Assembly (NCBI GenBank): GCA_948469885.1
Contig: CAOKMT010000016.1
Location: 1-42,932 of the forward strand
Reading direction: 5' to 3'
DNA length: 42,932 nt
From: an uncultured Sporosarcina sp.
GTDB lineage: Bacteria > Bacillota > Bacilli > Bacillales_A > Planococcaceae
Shown: one piece after another, positions 25,304 to 32,676 of the stretch
Position numbering within the stretch: position 1 is the stretch's first letter
Layout: every line of letters begins with the position of its first letter
Program-made: the position numbers and the translations under genes
Notes under the pieces: generated by a model
Databases searched by the model: none
Told to the model about the DNA's origin: nothing
The model's input: the letters and a program-made list of their open reading frames with translations, nothing else

Positions 25304-25939
25304 TCAATCCCACTCATCTTCTTCGATTGGATCGATGTCCGCATAGATCTGGTACCCGTTTTTCCAATGGTTCTTAAGCCATTGAATCACTTGGACCATC
25401 TTTTCCCCATGGATAGCGGCTTTTTCCTCAAGCTCCTGAGTCTCTTGCAGTTTGGAGAAACACCAAGCAGGGTCTGGGAAAGCTTCAAACCATCCCCTAT
25501 CTTCCTTATCTAACGGGTCTGTGTAAGTCATGGCGTCATCCACGGGCAACATGTTCGGCCAATCAAGCCCGAGTCCTACGTCTTCCATCAATTGCCGGAT
25601 TTCAAGGCCGAATGTGAAATGAAAGGTGTATGCAGCGACATCCTCTTCCTCGTCTAGGATTTGAATTCTGTATTCCTTCAAGTTTTCCTGCTTAAAAAGC
25701 TTTTGGAAGAGCGACTCTTTCCGTGTAACATCTTTGAACGTAATATTTTTGATGGCTGTCAATCTGACGTTTTCAGCGTACTGCTGTTCTTTATTATCCG
25801 GGTATCTTTCCGCCTTGATCGCCAACATCTGATCCAATTCGTGCTGCTCCGCAGCTGTCAGTTTTGACCTCAATTCCTTTTTCCGAATCTCCGGTATTCT
25901 AATCGCCATTCGTCGTGCTTCTTCTATATGCATGCTCAT
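25304..25939 (-). CDS. Hypothetical 211-residue acidic protein, possible immunity protein
   Basis: A soluble protein starting after GGAGG at 25939. It has a helical N-terminal half rich in charged residues (IRIPEIRKKELRSKLTAAEQ) and a C-terminal half with several tryptophans and acidic clusters, ending DIDPIEEDEWD. No signal peptide, membrane segment or catalytic motif is visible and I do not recognise the family. It lies within the toxin island between two copies of a hairpin repeat, so an immunity role is possible but not shown. Confidence 0.6.
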   Translation of the reverse strand: MSMHIEEARRMAIRIPEIRKKELRSKLTAAEQHELDQMLAIKAERYPDNKEQQYAENVRLTAIKNITFKDVTRKESLFQKLFKQENLKEYRIQILDEEEDVAAYTFHFTFGLEIRQLMEDVGLGLDWPNMLPVDDAMTYTDPLDKEDRGWFEAFPDPAWCFSKLQETQELEEKAAIHGEKMVQVIQWLKNHWKNGYQIYADIDPIEEDEWD

Positions 25940-26041
25940 CGTATTCGCCTCCGTTCATGTTGACTTGCTTCTTGGCTTGTTTTTGACCATAACGACTTAT
26001 TCGCCAGCATACAAAAATGTCCTTTCCTGTCAGGGTTGCGA

Positions 26042-26108
26042 GTGCCTGTGTAACACAAAATCCAAGTACAATTCTGAATTGTTTCCGAATTGCATCTCAC
26101 ACAGACAC
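26042..26108. repeat. 67-bp hairpin repeat, copy 2
   Basis: GTGCCTGTGTA at 26042-26052 pairs with a near-complement at 26098-26108; the inner part contains ACAATTC/GAATTGT. It shares the opening GTGCCTGTGT, the CACAAAATCCAA segment and the ATCTCACACAG end with copy 1. It is a dispersed palindromic repeat without a coding frame. Confidence 0.75.
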
Positions 26109-26132
26109 CTCCCACTACTCTACTCTAAATCG

Positions 26133-26170
26133 TAAAAAACCTTGAAAGGCTATAAAGCCAATCAAGGGCT
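26133..26170 (-). terminator. Terminator after the truncated toxin module
   Basis: CCTTGA (26140-26145) pairs with TCAAGG (26162-26167), with inner GGCT/AGCC, followed by six T on the minus strand. It is a close relative of the terminators at 23566 and 28224. Confidence 0.75.
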
Positions 26171-26206
26171 CTAATACTTTTCAAATGTCTAATAAAGTAT
26201 TCACAC

Positions 26207-26557
26207 CTACATTATATAGTTCTTAACTTCTAAACTATGACCGTCTATATAAAAATCCGGTCTTGAACTATTTTTAGTACCATGACTTACTTCATTACCC
26301 TCTTTAAATGAAACTTGATCACGATACCCTGGATATTCTTTACCCACATCAATTTCAGACTGTCTCCACGATGGTCTAGTTTTATCGTTCCCCTTACTCC
26401 CAGCCTTCACCAAATCATGCCCAGTATCAGCTATCTTCAAAGGCTTAATAAACGTGAAACCCGCCGCCAAAGCTCGTTCGACTATCGTCGAATCGGGATG
26501 AACCATCGTAATCGTATCTTCTGTGAAGAAATCAAACGTGTAGGCTGGGGCATTCTT
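26207..26557 (-). pseudogene. Headless, truncated toxin module with PD-(D/E)XK-like tip
   Basis: The frame opens directly after a stop and reads APAYTFDFFTEDTITMVHP, joining the LXG pre-toxin block without an LXG domain or usable start. After DTGHDLVKAGSKG the sequence changes to a tip containing RPDFYIDGHSLEVKNY, which has the spacing of a PD-(D/E)XK nuclease active site (D then ExK), but it ends five bases later at a stop, where such domains normally continue. It lacks a ribosome binding site. I read it as a silent, truncated toxin cassette; the nuclease assignment rests on this motif alone. Confidence 0.65.
26401..26541 (-). repeat. Pre-toxin block, copy A
   Basis: About 140 bases encoding FDFFTEDTITMVHPDSTIVERALAAG through KIADTGHDLVKAG. 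It is nearly identical to copies B (27800-28008) and C (29437-29642), with a few changes clustered around STIVE against STAGE. Confidence 0.85.
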
Positions 26558-26662
26558 TTAAACATAATAAATACCCCCTTTAATAATGTTTGAGAATTTT
26601 TATTATTTCTCTGTCTACTATAAAGGGAGCATATTATATAGCCAATCAAGTTTTTTCAAATT

Positions 26663-27037
26663 CTATACTTCCTGCTTAACTAAGTCTAATAAAAAATCAC
26701 CAAAGTCGTTAGCAATTATTTCGTATGTTTGACTCTCTAAGTCAACTCCAGGCACAAAAGATACTACTTTTGCTTCTCCATTATCATCGAGTTGATTATA
26801 GTCTAAACAAAATATTTCGTCACTTCCAGTATCATATATAACTAAAAGATTATCAGGTAGATTAATTTCCTTTCATTCTGTTAAAGTGTACCATATAGCG
26901 TCAGGAACTGATGAATTTTCAAAATCAGCATTAATTATTCCGTAAATTTCTTGTGCTCCGAAATTACCTGCTCCAAATGTCTTTAAATAATCAAAAGGCT
27001 TATAAATTAACTCTGAAAGAGAACTATTCATTCTCAT
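26663..27037 (-). pseudogene. SUKH (SMI1/KNR4) immunity gene with internal stop
   Basis: Read from ATG 27037 or 27031, the frame gives KTFGAGNFGAQEIYGIINAD, typical of the SUKH core, and after the stop continues with EINLPDNLLVIYDTGSDEIF and the family ending YEIIANDFGDFLLDLV. A single TGA at 26873-26875 (TLTE-stop-KEIN) splits it, and the N-terminal 30 or so residues of a full SUKH domain are missing. No ribosome binding site precedes it. The flanking sequence holds half of the island's recurring terminator (26636-26657). Confidence 0.75.
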
Positions 27038-27054
27038 CCAAGTGTTAAATCAAT

Positions 27055-27450
27055 TTACTTTGACCCTACTCTCACTTCACCATCATGAAATACTTCAATC
27101 ACATAACCTGAAACTGGTGAAAATATCCATGTGTCAAAACTTACAGCAGTTACGTCATCAATAACTTCAAATACTTTATCTAAAGAAGATTGAATTACCG
27201 GTAATGTCCCTTCGTCCCAAATTACATAAACAAAACTGCTGATTTCATCCACATTTTGGCGTAAAAAGGAGATAATCTCATCAACTGTATTCACTTCAGC
27301 ATGATTAGAAACTTTCTTCCATTCAATACGTCCCCAATCTGTAAACGGAAAAAAACTTTCAAATTCATCTAATACTCCCTTTCCTTTTTCATCAGAAAAT
27401 ACGTGTACATCCTCACCTAAGGCTTCAATACACTCAGCAAATAAACTCAT
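27055..27450 (-). CDS. Probable immunity protein paired with the adjacent toxin tip
   Basis: A 131-residue acidic protein starting at ATG 27450 behind AAGGAG. It lies 11 bases downstream of the toxin tip at 27462, the standard place of a cognate immunity gene. It has several aromatic strands (SSFVYVIWDEG, VSFDTWIFSP) and no membrane segment. I do not recognise the family with certainty. It appears intact while its toxin partner is headless, so it may still protect against neighbours carrying the same tip. Confidence 0.65.
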   Translation of the reverse strand: MSLFAECIEALGEDVHVFSDEKGKGVLDEFESFFPFTDWGRIEWKKVSNHAEVNTVDEIISFLRQNVDEISSFVYVIWDEGTLPVIQSSLDKVFEVIDDVTAVSFDTWIFSPVSGYVIEVFHDGEVRVGSK

Positions 27451-27461
27451 CAAACTTCTCC

Positions 27462-28193
27462 TTATCTATTCAAATGTTTTAACAAAGACTTAAAAGTACT
27501 TTCATCCCCTTCAAACGGGATAGCGATTTTCCGGGCATTGGCCCCTTTACCGTTACGAAAATCTTCTATATTTATATGCGGGCCCTTATCAGGGTCATAG
27601 TCTAACCTCCATCTAACCTTTCCATCAGCAGACTGTCTACCAACAACTTGACCATATCCGGCACTTGACTTAAGCGTACCTGTATACGCTTGAGAGTTTG
27701 GCCCCACATCTCCAACTAATTCCAGCGCCTTATTCCTAGCTTGTTCATATGTCTTGACCTTATCTAAAACTTGTTCTCCTTTACCTATACCCTTTTTTCC
27801 AGCCTTCACCAAGTCATGCCCAGTATCCGCTATCTTCAAAGGCTTAATAAACGTGAAACCCGCCGCCAAAGCTCGTTCTCCTGCCGTAGAATCGGGATGA
27901 ACCATCGTAATCATATCTTCTGTGAAGAAATCAAACGCTTATGTCGCAAATGCATCCGGAGTGCCGGTCCCCAGCCCTCCAAGGACTCTCCTTCTCCCCT
28001 CAAACGTGACCAAGTAATCGCCTGTCTCCAGATCAATTGGTGCATCATTCATCCGATAACTGTCATCATATTCTTCGGCCATTGCTGCATATAACGCCTC
28101 TAATTCTTCGTCCTCTGTCTTGCTTGTTTCGTTCACTTCATGTTCCGATTTGGATTTCGACGGGAGCGTTGAAAATGCTAATATACGCCGTCC
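27462..28193 (-). pseudogene. Headless orphan toxin module with internal TAA
   Basis: The frame begins after a TGA (28194-28196) and lacks an LXG domain, an ATG and a ribosome binding site. It encodes a charged linker, APIDLETGDYLVTFEGRR, RVLGGLGTGTPDAFAT, then a TAA at 27939-27941 exactly where the LXG copy has TAT (FATYAFDFF). After the stop the same frame continues through the pre-toxin block to a toxin tip of about 90 residues (ELVGDVGPNSQAYTG, VVGRQSADGKVRWRLDYDP, KGPHINIEDF, LLKHLNR). This tip is of a kind I associate with the C-termini of WapA-type and LXG toxins; activity is not known to me. Confidence 0.7.
27800..28008 (-). repeat. Pre-toxin block, copy B
   Basis: About 209 bases nearly identical to copy C, from RVLGGLGTGTPD through KIADTGHDLVKAG, with a TAT-to-TAA change and a 9-base shorter stretch around DAFAT/DGFAPFAT. 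Confidence 0.85.
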
Positions 28194-28223
28194 TCAAATC
28201 ACCTCTCCCATATTTGACTAATT

Positions 28224-28262
28224 TGTAAAAACCTTGACCAGCGCTTTGCTAATCAAGGTTAC
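28224..28262 (-). terminator. Terminator after the LXG toxin-immunity pair
   Basis: AACCTTGA (28230-28237) pairs with TCAAGGTT (28253-28260), with inner AGC/GCT pairs and a T run on the minus strand. It belongs to the recurring terminator family of this island and separates the founding toxin-immunity pair from the first orphan module. Confidence 0.75.
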
Positions 28263-28334
28263 ATTTCAACATTTTTTTCTTACTACCATAGATATCACCA
28301 GGTAACATTCTAGTTAGTCTTATACTTCCTAATA

Positions 28335-28889
28335 TTACTGAACGGGTCCCATAAACTCAGTAATAATGAGAATATGTTCTTTTAACTTAACTTTTTTTAA
28401 GTTCTCCACTTTTTCCGTTCCCCCTAGGCCCAATAATGGTGTATAACCAAAACATTCATTATACTTGGGTAAGCTATATTGAGCTACTGCTTCTGTATAA
28501 GGTGACCAATCTAATGCTCTCTGTCTATATGCATCTTCCCCTAAGAACCTAATAAACAACGAATATTTTGAAGCTAGTATTTTGGTTTTGCCCTTCCGAT
28601 AGTTAACCATTACTATATAGGTCTCATTATTTGCATCTTTTTCAAAAAGTATAATATCACCCATAGCGGTAGCAAAAATAGGAATAGTTCCTTTGCTTCT
28701 TATATATGTGTCATTTATCAACGCACGAAAATCATCAGGGTTGATTACTTTTAAATACCCATTCATGATCGTTCCATAGCCATATGTTCTCCAGGCTTTA
28801 ATCAATTCTTTAGGAAGTTGTTCTTTATATTGATTTATTGTAGCCTCTTCTACTTTTCCAATTTGCTGAAAATCATTATAGATATTCAA
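28335..28889 (-). CDS. GAD-like/DUF1851 immunity protein (Tdi1-type)
   Basis: A 184-residue protein with the two-part layout of Tdi immunity proteins: an N-terminal GAD-like domain (FQQIGKVEEATINQYKEQLP, then LIKAWRTYGYGTIMNGYLKVINPDDF) and a C-terminal DUF1851 domain ending in the motif FGYTPLLGLGGTEKVENLKKV. In Agrobacterium this immunity family neutralises Tde DNase toxins with an Ntox15 domain, and here it directly follows an Ntox15-type tip, so the pairing agrees. The TTG start at 28889 lies 8 bases after AGAGGAGG. The gene is intact though its toxin is broken. Confidence 0.82.
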   Translation of the reverse strand: MNIYNDFQQIGKVEEATINQYKEQLPKELIKAWRTYGYGTIMNGYLKVINPDDFRALINDTYIRSKGTIPIFATAMGDIILFEKDANNETYIVMVNYRKGKTKILASKYSLFIRFLGEDAYRQRALDWSPYTEAVAQYSLPKYNECFGYTPLLGLGGTEKVENLKKVKLKEHILIITEFMGPVQ

Positions 28890-28903
28890 TTTATAATCCT
28901 CCT

Positions 28904-30084
28904 CTAGCGCGTGAGTTTTACATTTAAATACGTATCTTTGAGTTGTTCCGGCGTCATATTTCGGGTCATTTCTTCTATTTTTTCATCTACCACATCAATT
29001 CTATATTTCCATTGTGCTCCAATTGAAGAGTTTATTCTTTTATCTCCCATACCACCAATATGCAATGGATGACCACCCGCTATTTGATCCGGATTATGGA
29101 CTGCTGCTTTTGTTTTCAACCAACTTTCGGCTTTTTTCTCAGCTTCATCCCAAGACATTCCACTTTCAAATAATTCTTCTATTTTTTTACTCAAAGCTTT
29201 TTCACGAGCAGCTTGTTGAGCAGCATGCCCTTCTATCCGCTCTACCTTCAGCGATATATCTTTCTCTATTTTTCAGATACTCGTCGATCGTTAATTCATT
29301 CATACCTTTTTCTTGGTCTTTTAATTGTCTTGTAAACTCCTCGGAGTCATGTTTAACATTTCTTTTAAAATTAACTTCAATTTCTTTTGTTCTAGGTACA
29401 TCATCTAAATGCTTTACCTTATCCTTCCCTTTACTCCCAGCCTTCACCAAATCATGCCCAGTATCCGCTATCTTCAAAGGCTTAATAAACGTGAAACCCG
29501 CCGCCAAAGCTCGTTCTCCTGCCGTAGAATCGGGATGAACCATCGTAATCATATCTTCTGTGAAGAAATCAAACGCATATGTCGCAAATGGAGCAAAGCC
29601 ATCTGGGGTGCCGGTTCCCAGCCCACCAAGGACTCTCCTGGACACCCGCTTGCACCTCAACATCGTCCAAATTAGGTAGATTAACAATATCCGAAACTTG
29701 TGCCATGATCTGATTCGCTTCATTTGTCAAACTTTTGGTCAGTTCCGCTATTTGTTGTAATCCTTTTTCAACTTCCCCCTCCAAATAACTTTCTGCAATA
29801 TAGCCAGAAGGAGCCGGCTCCAGCGAATGAAGTGCTTCCTGTATCGAAGACAAGGTTTGGGTAAAACGCTCCTGAAATGCCAATAGAAAGTGAAGAAATG
29901 GCAAATGGCAATTCGCATAAAATGCACGGATTGCATCTCCCCCTTCTCCTTTCAGTGCCTCCTCCAGCGCAACGAGTCCTTTCACAGTTGCTAAAATGGA
30001 TTCAATCTCATTTTGTTGCCGACGAATCATCACAATATTTCGCTGTATCCCGTCTTGAAACGAATCAACTTCCAATACCTTCAT
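28904..30084 (-). pseudogene. LXG toxin with Ntox15-type tip, broken by deletion and frameshift
   Basis: ATG 30084 follows GAGGGG and starts a normal LXG domain (MKVLEVDSFQDGIQ, LKGEGGDAIRAFYANCH) of about 145 residues, which would direct export through the type VII secretion system. Near 29640 the sequence jumps to the pre-toxin block in a different frame, so the LXG frame ends after 171 residues at 29569; the linker seen in the orphan module (APIDLETGDYLVTFEGRR) is missing. The second frame runs through FDFFTEDMITMVHP and DTGHDLVKAG into the tip. A further extra base at 29236-29237 shifts the frame again; the last part holds HNPDQIAGGHPLHIGG, the HxxD motif of Ntox15 DNases. Two separate lesions make an active full-length toxin unlikely. 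Confidence 0.8.
29437..29642 (-). repeat. Pre-toxin block, copy C
   Basis: The copy inside the LXG gene, encoding RVLGGLGTGTPDGFAPFATYAFDFF through KIADTGHDLVKAG. It is the only one still attached to an LXG domain, though out of frame with it. Confidence 0.85.
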
Positions 30085-30126
30085 ACATATCCCCTCACAA
30101 TCATACTACCTAGCTATCTGTCTATC

Positions 30127-30132
30127 ATTATA
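30127..30132 (-). promoter_or_regulatory. Possible -10 element of the LXG gene
   Basis: TATAAT on the minus strand lies 43 bases before the LXG start. No good -35 is present at 17 bases, so this is weak. The small helical partner genes that usually precede LXG toxins are absent. Confidence 0.3.
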
Positions 30133-30235
30133 GCGTTGGAGGAGATGAAAATTTTGGAAATCGTTACTTTCATCAAAAATGAGCCGAAGGAACTTTGAAT
30201 ATTACAATATCTTAAAACTAAAGTTTTAGTCTGAA

Positions 30236-30286
30236 AAAAGGTACCTGCAAACATTCCCCCTGTATCATGTAATGTCTAGGTACCTT
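30236..30286 (-). terminator. Terminator of the sigma factor operon
   Basis: AAGGTACCT (30238-30246) pairs with AGGTACCTT (30278-30286) and is followed by TTTTTT on the minus strand. Confidence 0.8.
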
Positions 30287-30294
30287 TACCATTT

Positions 30295-31500
30295 TCATTT
30301 ATTAATATCCAAAACTAAAATATCAAACAACTCTCCGTCTGTATAGAGCAACATCGCCCACTCTCCTGCCATCGGTATTTGCACATTAGAAGGCACATGC
30401 GCATCTGCACCATTCACTTTACCCGCAACTTCTTTTGTCCAGCCATCCGTTATAATTTGATGGACTGTTTTCGTTTCCCTATGGTAACCGACTACTGTCA
30501 AATCGGCCTGTTCAATTCCCCAAAGGTGCCACATCCATTTTCGTGTGGCATTTAAATTTGGCTCATCTGCGCCGATAATCCCCGATTTATTTTCATTTCC
30601 CAATAGAATTCCACGATCACCAAAGCGAACTGCTTTTCTTTCCCAGTCAATTTTTTGCATATCGATTTCTTGAACGAAGCTGGGGATATTATTAGGTAAG
30701 CCATCCTGAACCACTTCACGTGAATCCGCTTCATACCCTACAACCTTGCCTTGGATATGTTCAATCTGGATTGGTCCGTAGGTTCGGCTATCACTTCCTC
30801 TCCACCACGCATCGACTAGCACGAACAATGTATCTTCCTCAACATAAACAGGCGCCAAAGACGTATCGAAGTATTCTTCCATCGATTGTCTATTCATGTT
30901 CCTTTCATCCATTTTTTCAAAGTACTCTTCTTTTTCCATTCCACGATTTGTTGCCACGCCATAAAACGTGTTCAACTTTTTATCATCTATATATACTTGC
31001 CCGTTTCGGATCTCCACTGTTTCTCCTGGCAAACCGACAATGCGTCCAATTTGTCGTTCACCGTCCATTTCATAATAAAGGATATCCCCCCGGTCCATCG
31101 GATTAAGTATCGGGAAAACAACCAATCTCCCATGAACATTTGTTTCTAAATCATGCTCTCCTCGATCCATTGAATCCGATAACCATTCAATCGTAAAGGA
31201 GTCTTCTTCTGGAACGACTGTCGGTAATTTTTCCGGTGTATGATGATCGACGATTTCTTTTGTGTAATCACTATTTCCAGGAGACGTCAAATCGATTTTG
31301 TCATTGAGCAATGTATAGGTCAGTCCCAAGACAAACATTGTGACAATGATACCGATCACTTTTGGAGAAAATTTTCTTCTGCGTTTTTGTCGCATTTGAA
31401 TCTCGCTTGAAATGGCGTTTTTCATTTTAGCTTTCGACTTTTCACTCAATTTGGAGGCATCGTTTAACTGTCGAAGTTTTTCATTCAGTGATTTGCCCAT
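30295..31500 (-). CDS. Probable anti-sigma factor with signal-peptidase-I-like outer domain
   Basis: A 401-residue membrane protein starting at ATG 31500 behind AGGAG. Residues 1-50 are cytoplasmic, helical and basic, one membrane helix follows (about 50-70), and the rest is outside. The outer part carries S26 signal peptidase motifs: GDILYYE, GRIVGLPGETVEIRNGQVYID, and SDSRTYGPI. The family's catalytic lysine, just before RVVG, appears to be replaced by glycine (QIGRIVG), and the SM motif is only partly kept (SDSMDRG), so peptidase activity is doubtful. The last 130 residues are a separate domain that I do not recognise. It overlaps the sigma gene by 20 bases, so it is probably its membrane regulator. 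Confidence 0.7.
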   Translation of the reverse strand: MGKSLNEKLRQLNDASKLSEKSKAKMKNAISSEIQMRQKRRRKFSPKVIGIIVTMFVLGLTYTLLNDKIDLTSPGNSDYTKEIVDHHTPEKLPTVVPEEDSFTIEWLSDSMDRGEHDLETNVHGRLVVFPILNPMDRGDILYYEMDGERQIGRIVGLPGETVEIRNGQVYIDDKKLNTFYGVATNRGMEKEEYFEKMDERNMNRQSMEEYFDTSLAPVYVEEDTLFVLVDAWWRGSDSRTYGPIQIEHIQGKVVGYEADSREVVQDGLPNNIPSFVQEIDMQKIDWERKAVRFGDRGILLGNENKSGIIGADEPNLNATRKWMWHLWGIEQADLTVVGYHRETKTVHQIITDGWTKEVAGKVNGADAHVPSNVQIPMAGEWAMLLYTDGELFDILVLDINK

Positions 31501-31984
31501 TATGCCCGACTCCTTTCTCACTAAGTATTTTTCTTAATGATTTCAATGCCCGCAATAGCTGCATCTTCACTTTTCCTTCGGTCCACCCAAGGATTGCAGA
31601 TGTTTCTTCTATGGAAAACTGTTGAACTTTCCGTAAAATAATCACTTGTTGGTAGGTCATTTTCAACTTCGTAATCGCTTCGTATACTTCTTTCACCTCT
31701 TCATATTCAATCAACGTCACTTCTACACTTTTCACAGGAGATGCTAAATTAAATAGTGCGGGAATCGGATGTTTCTTTCGGAAATGATTCATCGTTGTCG
31801 TATAAGCGATACGATATAGCCAAGTTTTCACTTCTGAATCCCCTTTGAATTGTTTCTCGTGAATGAATGCCTTCACAAAAGTTTCCTGCGTCAAATCTTC
31901 CGCCAGTTGCGGGTCCTTCAAAATGAGCAAAATATATTTATAAATGGATGTAGCGTACTTTTCAAACCATAATTCAGCCGACAT
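31481..31984 (-). CDS. ECF-type RNA polymerase sigma factor
   Basis: A 167-residue sigma-70 family protein with only regions 2 and 4. Region 2 spans about residues 7-70 (LAEDLTQETFVKAF, then WLYRIAYTTTMNHFRK) and region 4 about 105-155 (LRKVQQFSIEETSAILGWTEGKVKMQLLRALKSLRK). Such factors respond to envelope stress and are held by a membrane anti-sigma factor encoded next to them, here the overlapping downstream gene. The start follows AAGGGGGGAT. No clear autoregulated ECF promoter was found upstream. Confidence 0.9.
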   Translation of the reverse strand: MSAELWFEKYATSIYKYILLILKDPQLAEDLTQETFVKAFIHEKQFKGDSEVKTWLYRIAYTTTMNHFRKKHPIPALFNLASPVKSVEVTLIEYEEVKEVYEAITKLKMTYQQVIILRKVQQFSIEETSAILGWTEGKVKMQLLRALKSLRKILSEKGVGHNGQITE

Positions 31985-32078
31985 TTTGATCCCCCCTTTA
32001 CATGATTAGACACATAAGGCGAATGATAAGTCACGGAAATCATAAAATCTTTTTGGTAATATTCTTCAATACGAAAAA

Positions 32079-32118
32079 GACTGTTCACCAAGTCAATTTA
32101 CTGACTTGGCGAACAGTC
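32079..32118 (-). terminator. Terminator of the small gene upstream of the sigma operon
   Basis: A 17-base stem with one G-T pair (32079-32095 with 32102-32118) and TTTTTC on the minus strand, about 90 bases after the gene at 32208-32432. Confidence 0.85.
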
Positions 32119-32207
32119 CATCTAACAATAAAAATCCCTGCGCTACCTAACTCCGAAACTACGACGAATATTCTAAAATCGCTTCCTACCCAGCACTCTT
32201 CACTCCG

Positions 32208-32432
32208 TCATCTTCTTCTTTTCATTCTAAAATCATGCGGTACATTTTTTCTTTTATCCACAATTTTTTCAAACTCTATAAACACATGATAAACATTTTC
32301 TTTTACTTGTAGTACACTTACTACTTTAGCTTTACGTCCTTTGATTACCACATGATCGTCTACGCTAGGGATGCTTCTGCTTGCCCGATTGAGGACATAG
32401 GTTTTATTTTCATAAAAATAAATGGCATACAT
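32208..32432 (-). CDS. Hypothetical 74-residue basic protein
   Basis: ATG 32432 follows AAAGGGGATT. The sequence alternates short strands (MYAIYFYENKTYVLN, DHVVIKGRKAKVVSVLQVKENVYHVFIEF), which suggests a small beta-barrel such as an SH3- or KOW-like fold, and ends in a basic tail (FRMKRRR). No family is recognised. It has its own terminator, so it is probably transcribed alone. Bases 32433-32676 upstream hold no gene, only a GCGGGTATC/GATACCTGC hairpin near 32508. Confidence 0.6.
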   Translation of the reverse strand: MYAIYFYENKTYVLNRASRSIPSVDDHVVIKGRKAKVVSVLQVKENVYHVFIEFEKIVDKRKNVPHDFRMKRRR

Positions 32433-32676
32433 ATTCTAATCCCCTTTGCTTTTCATATCAAAGTCGGCACCCATTCATTTTATGCCGGTATTTTGGGATA
32501 TAGAACGCGGGTATCAAAACCAGATACCTGCATGCCACACACTCTCGAATTGTTACGAAGTTCTAGTTTGCATTGATATCTTTATCGATATGAAAAAACG
32601 CCACATGCTTCGAGTTGTGCCTACACTAAAAAAACTTGTGAACAATTCTGAATTACGTAGTGCGTCAGTATCTTTT

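Noticed and set aside
29877-30198. Plus-strand frames opposite the LXG head
   Set aside because: They are antisense to a recognisable LXG domain and lack start signals.
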